A program made the position numbers and the translations under genes. Shown here one piece after another: positions 39,185 through 48,365 of a DNA stretch of 48,365 bases. Below the pieces are notes generated by a model that was given only the letters and a program-made list of their open reading frames with translations, did no database searches and was not told where the DNA came from. Source of the DNA: Methylobacter sp. (GTDB lineage Bacteria > Pseudomonadota > Gammaproteobacteria > Methylococcales > Methylomonadaceae); the NCBI GenBank assembly GCA_004299305.1, contig SCPZ01000040.1, positions 1 to 48,365 on the forward strand, read 5' to 3'. Within the stretch, counting starts at the first letter, position 1. Each line of letters opens with the position of its first letter.

Positions 39185-39264
39185 TATCGACTTAAGCTGG
39201 TACAGATAACATCCCTTTGAGGGATGTTATCTGTACAGTCGTCCCGGCTTAAATTGGAAGCTTC
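39185..39264 (+). repeat. Palindromic repeat B, copy between fliS and fliT
   Basis: The palindrome is CTTAAGCTGGTACAGATAAC ... GTTATCTGTACAG...CCGGCTTAA, centred on CATCCCTTTGAGGGATG. It matches 30204-30286 with a slightly altered left end. The rest of the gap 38821-39288 shows no convincing gene; a 65-codon plus-strand frame there has no support. Confidence 0.85.
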
Positions 39265-39288
39265 GTTTTTAAAAGCCATCACTCCAAT

Positions 39289-39666
39289 CTATTCTGAATT
39301 ATCAGCCTCTATTCGGTAAGCCTTGTCGCTTTCACGAGCATGCCGTAAATGACGCAATTCCTTTGCGGCCTGATCGCGCTGTTCAATGATCAAATTGGTA
39401 ATGGCTTTGTCAATTAGCTGGATCTCTTTGATCACAGTGGTCAGATATAATTTAGCCGATTCATCAATGGCTTGGCTACTGAAAACCATTTCAAGAATGG
39501 CGCTACGCTGTTGCTCCAGCAGCTCAAAAGCATCCCAATCATCCGCTGTTGCCGTTGTTAACATAGCCTGGGTTAAATCAAGCAACTGATCTGCTTGAGT
39601 CTGTATGTCCAGTATCGACTCGCTTTCATTAATATCCTTTGAGCTAGTACCTTGATTAAAGTCCAT
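39289..39666 (-). CDS. fliT: FliT-like flagellar chaperone
   Basis: This 125-residue, fully helical, acidic protein is encoded 16 bases downstream of fliD. That position, the size and the helical pattern (ILDIQTQADQLLDLTQAMLTTATADDWDAFELLEQQRSAIL, then a C-terminal amphipathic helix) fit FliT. FliT chaperones the cap protein FliD and can act on flagellar regulators. Sequence similarity in this family is weak, so the name rests largely on position. Confidence 0.75.
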   Translation of the reverse strand: MDFNQGTSSKDINESESILDIQTQADQLLDLTQAMLTTATADDWDAFELLEQQRSAILEMVFSSQAIDESAKLYLTTVIKEIQLIDKAITNLIIEQRDQAAKELRHLRHARESDKAYRIEADNSE

Positions 39667-39682
39667 AACGCGGTCTCTTCAA

Positions 39683-41707
39683 TTAATTTGTGGACGTCGT
39701 CGAGCTAAATTGTTTCGCTAGATAGCTACTGGTGGCTTGCATTTGTCCAACTAAGCTATCCATCTTGTTAAAACGGGCAAGCAGGCTTGTTTGGAGTGAA
39801 TCCATTCGTTTAGCAAGCGTTGTACGATCTTTGGTGATTTTAGCTAGACCCGTCTGCAAATCGTTGGTGCGATTAGTGAAAGAGCCTGTGGTTTTATTGA
39901 GTACATTGGACATTACACGATCCAACTTTTCAATTAATCCTCGTGAAAAATCTACCGTACCTTTAGCGCCAATAACATCGTCGCCGATTATGAGCTTTAA
40001 TCCTTGCGCGTCACCGCTCGTTGATGTTAGTTCACGGCCTTTGCCAGTGGCGGCCAGTCCGCCGATAGTGCCGGCGACATCTTGTCCGGTAGTACCCGTA
40101 GCGACGCTTAACCCTAGTGTATTAGTGGTATTGGCATTAATCTCAACCTGAGAAGCTGCGCCATAACTTTTGGATGTGAAAACCATGCGGGTTCCGTCAT
40201 ATGTGACGCCAATAGATACACCCGATGCCTTTATTGCGCTGTCACCGTTGATACGAGACTGCATTTCCGTAGCTAAATCGGCATAGTTGGCATAGGTTTT
40301 TTGGGTTAAGGCGATAGTATCGGATTGAATGCCGTCCACCTTAATGGCGAATGTATCATTTCCTGCGCCTACTGTCAGGGACGTAGGGGCTGCACCTTTT
40401 AGAACACCCTGGGTAGCAATTTGGGTAATGTTGATTGCATATTGACCCGCTTGGGTTGCGCTAGTGCTGGATGTAAAAGAAACATTGGAATTAGAGGGGC
40501 GACCCAACACAGCAAACACTGCTGTTACGCCTGAGCGATTGGAGCTTAGTTGACTGGTTAGTTTAGCGCTGTTCAGAGTCAGTGTGCCGTCTTTTTGGGT
40601 GTTTACGCCAATATCCGATAGCGATTTAATGGAACCGGTCAAACCATTGCCCATGCTGCCTAGTTCCGAGCGCAACTGTGCCATGGCGCTACGTAGTGTC
40701 GCGTCACTCTGTAACACACCGCCTTTTTGCGTGGTTTTATCGTAACTGGTCAGAGGACTTACGGTAGTCACCAATTCATTAAAACTTTTAACGAAGCCTT
40801 CGACGGCCTTGGTAATATCATCGTTATTCTGGCTGACGCCGACAGTGACAATTTTGCCTGGCTGAGCCTGTTGAAGATTAAGCGAGAGTCCTTTTAATGC
40901 CGTGTTAACGGTGTTGGATGAACTTGTTATGTCCAGTCCGTTAATGGCAAGCTTCGCATCTTGAGCCGTTTGGTGTTGCCCCATATTGTGAGCAGTCGCA
41001 TTAAAGGCCATGGCCGAGAGACCTGATGCGTCGGTATTGTTGTTATCGCCGGTATCGGTGACGCTGATCTCCATGCTGTTACTTGCGCCGCTCTCGGTCG
41101 AGTTTAAAACCAAGCGAGACCCACTATTATCCGTGACCACTGATGCTGTTACACCGGCTTTGGCTTTATTAATGGCCTCGCTTAGTCCGGCCAAGGTGTT
41201 ATTGCTGGGGTCAATGTTCAGCGTCAATGCGGCTTTATTGCCGTCTTGAGTAAAACCGTTGGGGACGTTGGTGGGAAGACCGGTTGTAGCGTCGGGAACA
41301 TAACTGGTCGTACCGAATTTAATGGTTAGCGTGCCGGTACCTAAGGCGGCGGTGGCGGACGACACTGGCGAAGTGGACAGCGTTTGGCTTTTGGCTAGCT
41401 GTTTGACTTCCAAGTTGTAAGTGGCAGGGTCGGCGTTACTAAATGTTGAGGCAGTTATGATGCTCGTATCGCTGGAAACGGCGGTGAGCTTCTGGAAAGC
41501 GCTGAGGCTTTTTAGGCCGGAAAGGCTGCCCTGAAAGGTTGACATTGCGCTTTTGAGATTGCCGTAAGCAGAAATCTGAGCTGTTAATTTGGCTTCCTGA
41601 GTGTCCAGTCGTTTGGTGGCGGGAGTCTGTTCCGCTGTAACCAAACTGGACACCAAACTTTTAATATCCAGGCCGGAGCCGAGTCCTGTTGAAGTAATAC
41701 CCGCCAT
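39683..41707 (-). CDS. fliD: Flagellar filament cap protein FliD (HAP2)
   Basis: This 674-residue cap protein sits at the filament tip and guides flagellin polymerisation. The start MAGITSTGLGSGLDIKSLVSSLV is diagnostic. The C-terminal D0/D1 helices end in RFNKMDSLVGQMQATSSYLAKQFSS. The middle is larger than in typical 450-480 residue FliD, with extra Ser/Thr/Gly-rich domains (about residues 400-570) including a YAINITQIATQG flagellin-IN-like segment. GGAGG lies 8 bases before the ATG at 41707. It is 16 bases upstream of the fliT-like gene and 96 bases downstream of flaG. Confidence 0.97.
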   Translation of the reverse strand: MAGITSTGLGSGLDIKSLVSSLVTAEQTPATKRLDTQEAKLTAQISAYGNLKSAMSTFQGSLSGLKSLSAFQKLTAVSSDTSIITASTFSNADPATYNLEVKQLAKSQTLSTSPVSSATAALGTGTLTIKFGTTSYVPDATTGLPTNVPNGFTQDGNKAALTLNIDPSNNTLAGLSEAINKAKAGVTASVVTDNSGSRLVLNSTESGASNSMEISVTDTGDNNNTDASGLSAMAFNATAHNMGQHQTAQDAKLAINGLDITSSSNTVNTALKGLSLNLQQAQPGKIVTVGVSQNNDDITKAVEGFVKSFNELVTTVSPLTSYDKTTQKGGVLQSDATLRSAMAQLRSELGSMGNGLTGSIKSLSDIGVNTQKDGTLTLNSAKLTSQLSSNRSGVTAVFAVLGRPSNSNVSFTSSTSATQAGQYAINITQIATQGVLKGAAPTSLTVGAGNDTFAIKVDGIQSDTIALTQKTYANYADLATEMQSRINGDSAIKASGVSIGVTYDGTRMVFTSKSYGAASQVEINANTTNTLGLSVATGTTGQDVAGTIGGLAATGKGRELTSTSGDAQGLKLIIGDDVIGAKGTVDFSRGLIEKLDRVMSNVLNKTTGSFTNRTNDLQTGLAKITKDRTTLAKRMDSLQTSLLARFNKMDSLVGQMQATSSYLAKQFSSTTSTN

Positions 41708-41803
41708 TGTTCAATCCTCCACAATCTTAATGGTATGGACAAAATACCCGAGCATTAAGAAATGAAATTTGCATTTTTGTCAGTTGTATTTAAGCATCGT
41801 TGC

Positions 41804-42214
41804 TTAAGCCTGAGCTTTAAATAAAATGCCGTTTAAATCATCCAGTCGTTTAGCAAGCTTAAGCACTTCTTCTCCAGGTATCTGGCGTATCAGTTCATTG
41901 GTTTTAGTGTCCCTAATCTGCATAACCATTTTTCCTGAAACTTCATCTACAGTGAATCCCAAAGAATGTTGCGCCATCTGAAAAAAATTATTGATGTCTT
42001 CAACTGCGTTGGAGATTTTTTGCTTGTGTTCCTCCTGACTTTTTGGGTCAGATAATTCGACCGGCATTGTCTCTGTTGTTTCTGCTACTGCTGCTGTTGT
42101 TGTGGTGGCTACAGCACTAACAGATTCGCCCGAGTCTCCGTTTTTTTTAGGCGGCGCTTGTGCTGCCCCTGAGTTTTGAATCGGGTGTACCGAAACCGCT
42201 TTTAAAGTGTCCAT
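41804..42214 (-). CDS. flaG: FlaG family protein
   Basis: This 136-residue protein has a low-complexity, Ala/Thr/Ser-rich N-terminal half and a conserved C-terminal FlaG domain (about 66-132): VEDINNFFQMAQHSLGFTVDEVSGKMVMQIRDTKTNELIRQIPGEEVLKLA. FlaG proteins lie between flagellin and fliD in polar-flagellum clusters and influence filament length by an unclear mechanism. GAGG lies close before the ATG. It follows the fliC terminator, so part of its expression may depend on read-through. Confidence 0.93.
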   Translation of the reverse strand: MDTLKAVSVHPIQNSGAAQAPPKKNGDSGESVSAVATTTTAAVAETTETMPVELSDPKSQEEHKQKISNAVEDINNFFQMAQHSLGFTVDEVSGKMVMQIRDTKTNELIRQIPGEEVLKLAKRLDDLNGILFKAQA

Positions 42215-42237
42215 AAAGCCTCCTTAATAGTAAGGCC

Positions 42238-42267
42238 AAAAAGGGCGGAGGCCATAGGCCACCGCCC
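42238..42267 (-). terminator. Rho-independent terminator of fliC
   Basis: On the minus strand GGGCGGTGGCC-TAT-GGCCTCCGCCC forms a GC-rich hairpin followed directly by TTTTT. It lies 18 bases after the fliC stop. It should end most flagellin transcripts and make flaG-fliD expression lower. Confidence 0.85.
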
Positions 42268-42284
42268 TGTTTTCAGTTGATTAA

Positions 42285-44498
42285 TTAACGTAACAAAGAA
42301 AGTACGCCTTGACTCGATTGGTTCGCTTGTGCCAGCATCGCAGTGCCGGCTTGTTGCAAGATCGAGGTGCGACTTAACTCTGCCGTTTCCGCTGCGAAGT
42401 CGGTATCTTGTATACGGCTACGTGCAGCGGTTAGGTTTTCAGACGTGGTTTGCAGGGACGAAATGGTTGAAGTAAAACGGTTTTGTACCGCACCCAAGGT
42501 TCCTCGGCTACTGTTGACCGAAGCCAATGCATTATCAATAGCTGTTAGTGCCGCAGTAGCTCCTGCTGCCGTGCCTATATTAATCGTATTCAAAGACTGC
42601 CCGGTCTTTCCTGTACCGTAAGAGCCTACTTCCAAACCTAAAGTTGTTGTCACATCGTTGGCCGTGGTGCCTCTTTCAATAGTAAAAGCTTTGCCCGATG
42701 AAAGGGTTATTGATCCGGTTATAGGGCCGCCTGTTTTTGTAACAGGATCGAAGGGAGTAGTATTGGTGTCATCATGTATCCCTGCTTCAGCAGCAGTCAT
42801 GGTGCCGCCAAATGGACCGATATCAATATTTCGCCCGTCTGCAGCTTGCAGCTGTACACCTTTACCTGCCGCAGTATCATGAGTATCAACCGCCGTTACG
42901 CCAGTTTGGCCTGATATGTCGTTAATAGCTTTGACAACTGCAGCCCTGTTGGATGCCGCGTCAGTAGTGGAGGTTATACTGGCGCTCGCAACACCATTAA
43001 TGGTGATGGTTCCGGTTAAGCCGCCTGCATTAGTCTGAGCTACCGTAGAACTGGCTACGGTAGCATTAACCGTTGCGCTAACGCCGGTTTGCCCCGTAAG
43101 CGCATTGATTGCCGCTGCTTTGGAAATAGCGCTTATATTACCGTTAACACTGGAGGCTTTATCAGAACTTGCTAAGGTTTGGCCGATCAGTACGCCGTTG
43201 ATCTTGAAGTCGCCAGCTGCAAAGCCGGTGTTGGCAGGCACCCCTGCATTCTGTAGTGACTTAGTGGAGGCATAAGCTTGTTGAGGTCCGTATGTTCCCG
43301 CTTGTAAACCTGCATTTCCGATGTTACCTGTGCCTTCTTCAGCCTTGATGTCAGCCGAAGAGGATAAAGTGTAAGTGCCCATAAAAACATTGTAGCCCGC
43401 ATCACTATTACTCGTTGCAGTGGCAACGTTGGTTGCACCAGCATTTAACCCGGTAGAGGCCGCAGTCAACGTAGCCGTGCCACCGCCCGCATCAAAACCT
43501 ACGGAGATATTGCGACCATCAATCGCCGATAACTTAACGCCACCCGCATCCGTTTCACTGTCGACAGCCGTTACGCCGGTGCGATCAGAAATGGCATTAA
43601 TAGCGGAAACAACGGCTTTCCGGGTAGCTGAAGTATCGGTCGTAGTGAAAACGGCTGAAGTCTGAACGCCATTGATGTCAATGACACCATCAGTTGCAGC
43701 CGCCGTCATGCTCACACCTTCCACGGTGGTCTCATTAACTGTGGCAGTGACGCCTGTTTGACTAGATACTGCATTAAAGGCGGCAGCCTTGGCAATTGAA
43801 CTGCCTGAATTAGCCGCGAAAGACTTATTATCGGCAGACGCAACTGAGGCGCCGATAGCAATCCCATTAAGAATGACATCACCCGCAGCCAGCGAAGGAA
43901 CCGAGCCGGGTGTTCCTGAGGCTAAAAGCAATCCTGCACCGGTTATTTTGTCGTTTGCACGCGCAGTGAGTGCGGAAGCATCGCCGGTACCCAGCGCTTT
44001 GGTGCTGGCAGCATTCACAGTTACGCTAAGCTGTTGGCCAGCGTTGGCGCCGATTTGGAAGCTCTTAGCTTTAAAACTACCATCCAGCAGTTTAGTGCCG
44101 TTAAACTCAGTTTGAGTGGCAACACGGTCAATTTCACTCAATAACTGTGAAGCTTCTTCTTGAAGCGAGGCCCGGTCTGAAGCGGTATTAGTGGCGTTAG
44201 CAGACTGTACTGCTAACTCACGCAGACGTTGTAAACTGTTGCCAACTTCACCCAACGCCCCTTCAGCTGTTTGTGCTAAGGTAATACCATCATTGGCATT
44301 ACGACTCGCCTGATTTAAACCTTTAATTTGCGAAGTCATACGGTCAGCGATAGCCAAGCCCGCCGCATCGTCTTTCGCGCTATTGATACGCAAACCCGAA
44401 GACAACCGCTGCATGGCCGTCGAATTGGCCATTTGTGATTTATTTAAATTACGTTGTCCGGTCAACGCACTCATATTGGTATTTATAAATTGTGGCAT
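42285..44498 (-). CDS. fliC: Flagellin, large form
   Basis: This is a 737-residue filament subunit. The N-terminal D0/D1 (MPQFINTNMSALTGQRNLNKSQ to about residue 150) and C-terminal D1/D0 (about 650-737, ending QANQSSQGVLSLLR) are canonical. The central region is large. Two related segments at about 204-350 and 427-560 each run from AAGD-x-x-x-NG through TGVxATVN, INGV, a DISxxTGVTAVD-like block and DGRNI. These are flagellin-IN-type modules, probably from a tandem duplication. AGGAG lies before the ATG at 44498. A sigma-28 promoter lies upstream and a terminator follows. Confidence 0.97.
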   Translation of the reverse strand: MPQFINTNMSALTGQRNLNKSQMANSTAMQRLSSGLRINSAKDDAAGLAIADRMTSQIKGLNQASRNANDGITLAQTAEGALGEVGNSLQRLRELAVQSANATNTASDRASLQEEASQLLSEIDRVATQTEFNGTKLLDGSFKAKSFQIGANAGQQLSVTVNAASTKALGTGDASALTARANDKITGAGLLLASGTPGSVPSLAAGDVILNGIAIGASVASADNKSFAANSGSSIAKAAAFNAVSSQTGVTATVNETTVEGVSMTAAATDGVIDINGVQTSAVFTTTDTSATRKAVVSAINAISDRTGVTAVDSETDAGGVKLSAIDGRNISVGFDAGGGTATLTAASTGLNAGATNVATATSNSDAGYNVFMGTYTLSSSADIKAEEGTGNIGNAGLQAGTYGPQQAYASTKSLQNAGVPANTGFAAGDFKINGVLIGQTLASSDKASSVNGNISAISKAAAINALTGQTGVSATVNATVASSTVAQTNAGGLTGTITINGVASASITSTTDAASNRAAVVKAINDISGQTGVTAVDTHDTAAGKGVQLQAADGRNIDIGPFGGTMTAAEAGIHDDTNTTPFDPVTKTGGPITGSITLSSGKAFTIERGTTANDVTTTLGLEVGSYGTGKTGQSLNTINIGTAAGATAALTAIDNALASVNSSRGTLGAVQNRFTSTISSLQTTSENLTAARSRIQDTDFAAETAELSRTSILQQAGTAMLAQANQSSQGVLSLLR

Positions 44499-44571
44499 GA
44501 CGCTTCTCCTGATAAATTTTATTTGGGTTTAGTGTGTAGAGACGTTTTGCATCCCTTGCAACCTAGCTTTG

Positions 44572-44598
44572 CTATCGGCGTAGTTCTAGGAAACTTTA
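44572..44598 (-). promoter_or_regulatory. Sigma-28 (FliA) promoter of fliC
   Basis: On the minus strand TAAAGTTT, then 11 further bases, then GCCGATAG matches the FliA consensus TAAAGTTT-N11-GCCGATAA at 15 of 16 specified bases. The distance to the fliC ATG is about 74 bases. This is the usual late-class control of flagellin. Confidence 0.9.
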
Positions 44599-44685
44599 AT
44601 TCTTTTTACTTGATTAGCCGGTTTTTTATTTTTGCTTCAGCATTGGCTTTTTGTAACCCATAGGAGGTTTAACCCGATATAATTG

Positions 44686-44708
44686 TATAAAATTATGCAA
44701 ATTTTATA
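44686..44708. repeat. AT-rich palindrome between fliC and pyrB
   Basis: TATAAAATT and AATTTTATA flank a 5-base loop. It lies in the 348-base divergent gap 44499-44846, which also holds the sigma-28 promoter and presumably the pyrB promoter. It could be an operator or simply promoter-like DNA. Confidence 0.4.
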
Positions 44709-44846
44709 ACTATTCAACTGGCCTTTTATTTTTGCTGCCGAATAGCTGCAAATTTTTTTGCATTAATCGCAGGGCAACGGATCAAACCGACCCGATTATA
44801 ACCCTTGACTATTTCTCTGGAAACCATTAATGCGGCGATATAAATA

Positions 44847-45812
44847 ATGACTGATAACCTGCAATTAAATGCGGAAGGCAAGCTTAAACATTTTTTGACC
44901 ATTGAAGGGCTCGATAAGAGTTTGTTGACGGAAATTCTCGATACCGCTGAATCTTTCGCCGGTGTGTCCGAGCATCAAGTTAAAAAAGTGCCATTGTTGC
45001 GCGGCAAGACCATCGTCAATCTGTTTTTTGAAAACAGCACCCGTACCCGCACGACCTTTGAGCTGGCTGCTACGCGCCTGTCCGCTGATGTGATCAATAT
45101 GAATATCGCGACCTCGGCAACATCAAAAGGTGAAAGCCTGCTCGATACCATACGCAATCTGGAAGCCATGTTCGTTGATATGTTTGTGGTTCGTCATGCG
45201 CTCAGCGGTGCGGCGCACTTTATCGCCCAACAGACCGCGCCGCATATCAGCGTCATCAACGCCGGCGACGGCCAGCACGCCCATCCGACCCAGGCCATGC
45301 TGGACATGTTTACGATACGCCAGATCAAGCCGGATTTTGCCAGCCTGAGGGTCGCCATTATCGGCGACATCTTGCATTCCAGGGTGGCGCGTTCGGAAAT
45401 CCAGGCCCTAAACACTTTGGGCGCGGCCGAAGTTAGGGTGATTGCGCCCAAAACCCTATTGCCAGCGCATGTAGAAAGCTTAGGCGTGACGGTGTCGCAT
45501 AATTTGACCGAAGGGCTTAAAGATATTGATGTGGTAATGATGTTGCGCTTGCAGAAAGAACGCATGAGCTCGGCGTTACTGCCCAGCGAGAGCGAATATT
45601 TCAAATGTTTCGGGCTCACCGAAGAAAAACTGAAGATTGCCAAACCCGATGCAATAGTCATGCATCCCGGCCCAATCAATCGGGGGGTAGAAATCGATTC
45701 CAAAGTCGCGGACGGTCCGCAATCGGTGATACTCAAGCAAGTCAGCAACGGCATCGCCGTGCGCATGGCGGTCATGGCGATGGCGATGCAAAAGCAGGGA
45801 GTGACAGCATGA
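44847..45812 (+). CDS. pyrB: Aspartate carbamoyltransferase catalytic chain
   Basis: This 321-residue enzyme condenses carbamoyl phosphate and aspartate in pyrimidine synthesis. The carbamoyl-phosphate loop [13 protein letters not shown] (about 60-72), [16 protein letters not shown] (about 137-152), the aspartate-domain [10 protein letters not shown] and [10 protein letters not shown] are all intact. It is followed by an inactive dihydroorotase-like protein whose start overlaps the stop (ATGA). That pairing is typical of bacterial class A or pseudomonad-type ATCase, where the inactive subunit is needed for assembly. No pyrI regulatory chain is seen. Confidence 0.98.
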   Translation: MTDNLQLNAEGKLKHFLTIEGLDKSLLTEILDTAESFAGVSEHQVKKVPLLRGKTIVNLFFENSTRTRTTFELAATRLSADVINMNIATSATSKGESLLDTIRNLEAMFVDMFVVRHALSGAAHFIAQQTAPHISVINAGDGQHAHPTQAMLDMFTIRQIKPDFASLRVAIIGDILHSRVARSEIQALNTLGAAEVRVIAPKTLLPAHVESLGVTVSHNLTEGLKDIDVVMMLRLQKERMSSALLPSESEYFKCFGLTEEKLKIAKPDAIVMHPGPINRGVEIDSKVADGPQSVILKQVSNGIAVRMAVMAMAMQKQGVTA

Positions 45813-47083
45813 TGTTGCGCATAGATCAGGGAAGAATCATCGACCCTGCAAATAACATAGACCGCATCGGTTCTGTTTATATCGAAGGCGGTAAGATTGT
45901 TTCGGTGACTGAGGAACCGGTTGGTTTTAAACCGGATACCGTTATTGATGCCAGTCATCAAATCGTATGCCCAGGCTTTATCGATTTAAGCGCCCGCTTG
46001 CGGGATATGGGACACAGCCGCAAAGCGACATTTAAAAGCGAAGTGCTTGCCGCCGCTACGGCCGGAGTAACTACTCTGTGCTTACAGCCGGATACCGTAC
46101 CTGTTATTGATACGCCTGCCGTTGTTGAGCTGATCAAAGAACTGGCGGAAAAAGCCGGTTACCCTCAAATCTATGCGGTCGGTGCGCTCACACAAAAACT
46201 GGAAGGTACGGAACTCAGTTCCATGTTGTCACTTAAACAGGCAGGCTGCATAGCAGTCGGTAACGCCAATCAACCGGTGAAAAACCTGTTGATATTAAGA
46301 CGAGCGATGGAATATGCAGCCAGTCATGATTTATTGTTGATGTTCCGATCCAATGACTTTTGGCTGGGTAATAACGGTTGCGCTCATGAAGGTGCAGTTG
46401 CTACCCGCTACGGTTTGCCGAGCATACCTGAAGCCGCCGAAACCATAGCCCTGGCGCAATGCCTGGAATTGGCCGAGCTGACCGGCTGTCGCGTGCATTT
46501 CGGTCAGTTAAGCTGCAAGCGTTCGGTGATTAAAATCCATCAGGCGAAAAAATATGGATTGAAAGTCAGCGCCGATGTCGCGATTCACCAGCTGCATCTG
46601 ACCGAAAACGACATGACGCCTTTTGACAGCGCCTATCATGTATTGCCGCCATTACGTACCGAAGAGGATAAGCGGTATTTAAGAAAAGGCCTGGCCGACA
46701 GTACCCTTAACAGCATTTGTTCCGATCATCAGCCTCATGACCTGGATGCCAAATTAGGGGCGTTCCCGGAGACCGAACCGGGCATGTCCGCCCTGGAAAC
46801 CCTGTTGCCGTTAATGCTTAAATTGGTAACGCAACACGCGATAACGCTGGAACAGGGTATCGCTTGCTTAAGCGCAAATCCGGCGCGGGTGTTGCGCTTG
46901 CAGAGCGGCGCATTAACGCCGGGTTTTTCAGCCGATGTGTGTGTGTTTGACCCGGAACTCGACTGGCAGGTTAATGCGGAAAATTGGAAAAGCCAGGGCG
47001 TTAATACGCCGTTTTGGGGGCAAACCCTGAAAGGGCGGGTGACCCATACCTTGCAGGCCGGTAAAATCATTCACCGGCTCTAA
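45809..47083 (+). CDS. pyrX: Dihydroorotase-like non-catalytic ATCase subunit (PyrC'/PyrX)
   Basis: This 424-residue protein has an amidohydrolase fold. Where active dihydroorotase has a HxH metal site after PGxID, this protein has [14 protein letters not shown], so both metal-binding His are lost. Later His and Lys motifs are also changed, although SDHQPHD remains. This is the known state of the PyrC-like protein of pseudomonads, which stabilises the PyrB dodecamer and has no dihydroorotase activity. I start it at the ATG at 45809, which overlaps the pyrB stop; an in-frame extension to 45605 would lie inside pyrB. An active pyrC should be elsewhere in the genome. Confidence 0.92.
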   Translation: MMLRIDQGRIIDPANNIDRIGSVYIEGGKIVSVTEEPVGFKPDTVIDASHQIVCPGFIDLSARLRDMGHSRKATFKSEVLAAATAGVTTLCLQPDTVPVIDTPAVVELIKELAEKAGYPQIYAVGALTQKLEGTELSSMLSLKQAGCIAVGNANQPVKNLLILRRAMEYAASHDLLLMFRSNDFWLGNNGCAHEGAVATRYGLPSIPEAAETIALAQCLELAELTGCRVHFGQLSCKRSVIKIHQAKKYGLKVSADVAIHQLHLTENDMTPFDSAYHVLPPLRTEEDKRYLRKGLADSTLNSICSDHQPHDLDAKLGAFPETEPGMSALETLLPLMLKLVTQHAITLEQGIACLSANPARVLRLQSGALTPGFSADVCVFDPELDWQVNAENWKSQGVNTPFWGQTLKGRVTHTLQAGKIIHRL

Positions 47084-47172
47084 TGGAACACGGATGATAC
47101 AGATGATACGGATTTAAACGAATTTTTTAATCAGTGTTTATCAGTCTAATCCGTGTCATCCGTGTTCCATTT
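47083..47172 (+). repeat. 'cacggat' repeat between pyrX and argB
   Basis: GGAACACGGATGATACAGAT (from about 47085) and CCGTGTCATCCGTGTTCC (about 47151-47169) are inverted edges around GATTTAAACG and CAGTGTTTATCAGTC. It is an undisturbed copy that serves as a reference for the copies at 18998, 29712 and 35509. Confidence 0.75.
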
Positions 47173-47209
47173 TTCAACGTCCCAAATAATTGTCGCATTC
47201 TTTAAATAA

Positions 47210-48112
<903 letters not shown>

Positions 48113-48125
48113 GATGAGTCTTTGT

Positions 48126-48153
48126 GCGTACCTTTCGGCATTCAAAGGTACGC
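48126..48153. terminator. Hairpin after argB
   Basis: GCGTACCTTT and AAAGGTACGC form a perfect 10-bp stem with an 8-base loop, 13 bases after the argB stop. It has no T-run, so it may be a Rho-independent-like stop of low efficiency or a mRNA 3'-end stabiliser. Confidence 0.5.
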
Positions 48154-48286
48154 GCTCGGAGTCTAAAAACTATAGAAGTATGCTACTGCTCATGGGCCAT
48201 AATAGATCTGTATAGCCACTTAAGAACCATAACTATCTACACAGCTTTTTTACATTATAAATACAATGGGTTGCAAGTTGACCTGG

Positions 48287-48365
48287 CTCCCTCTCCTGTT
48301 GGAGAGGGTTGGGGTGAGGAGAATAAAAACAAGCATTTATATCCCCCTCATCCCAACCTTCTCCC
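48287..48365. repeat. Interrupted CCCTCTCC/GGAGAGGG repeat at window end
   Basis: CCCTCTCC-TGTT-GGAGAGGG forms a hairpin, and GGGGTGAGG is answered further on by CCCCTCATCCCAACC. It runs past the window edge. This kind of repeat is widespread in bacterial genomes. Confidence 0.6.

Noticed and set aside
39012-39209. A 65-codon plus-strand frame between fliS and fliT
   Set aside because: No ribosome binding site or recognisable product, and its end enters palindrome B.
45605-45808. Long upstream extension of the PyrC-like gene
   Set aside because: It lies wholly within pyrB in another frame; the ATG at 45809 overlapping the pyrB stop is the natural start.

Overview
The window looks like the chromosome of a gammaproteobacterium. 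The evidence is a bacterial-type ProRS, a PyrB with an inactive PyrC-like partner, ArgB, a DcaP-type porin and a polar-flagellum filament cluster. The very high density of hybrid histidine kinases, c-heme sensor parts and palindromic intergenic repeats would suit a methylotroph or methanotroph of the Methylococcales. That placement is an inference; no methane or methanol oxidation gene lies in the window.

Layout. 1-3941 (minus): archease, a glutaredoxin-CcdA fusion and proS. 4140-18961: a sensory island with three transcription units. The first is a PhnD-like binding protein, a HAMP-PAS hybrid kinase and a c-heme (Tll0287/DUF3365-like) hybrid kinase on plus. The second is a cytochrome-like lipoprotein, a DcaP-like porin and a hybrid kinase with a fused periplasmic-binding domain on minus. 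The third is a DUF4118 hybrid kinase overlapping a REC-PAS hybrid kinase on plus. 19648-31576: two near-identical REC-HD-GYP regulators (plus) bracket a minus-strand operon. That operon encodes a periplasmic helical-repeat protein, a 1392-residue multi-receiver kinase, a CheB-CheR fusion and a REC-HK-REC kinase. 31908-38260 (plus): a corrinoid module with an RACo-like [2Fe-2S]/ASKHA activator, an MtaC-like corrinoid protein, a UroD/MtaA-like methyltransferase, a DUF1638 protein and a GAF hybrid kinase, partly with overlapping reading frames. 38428-44498 (minus): fliS, fliT, fliD, flaG and fliC, with a strong sigma-28 promoter before fliC. 44847-48112 (plus): pyrB, an inactive pyrC-like gene and argB.

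How the genes work together. Eight hybrid kinases are present, yet there is no DNA-binding response regulator and no recognisable HPt protein. The only receiver-linked effectors are the two HD-GYP proteins, predicted to degrade c-di-GMP, and the CheB-CheR fusion. Several kinases share an almost identical kinase-receiver-tail 'chassis' carrying different sensor fronts, which suggests duplication followed by sensor exchange. The most unusual system is the corrinoid module, in which B12 methyl-transfer parts share an operon with a GAF kinase but no substrate-specific methyltransferase is seen.

Most long intergenic gaps hold repeats: a 121-bp inverted-ended element in two opposite copies about 17 kb apart, elements ending in GTAACTAYTCA, 'cacggat' repeats, an approximately 83-bp palindrome (one copy split by another element), a 20-bp-TIR element, and a 22-24 bp module inserted after GTC in unrelated repeats. 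All calls are by eye; no database search was run.
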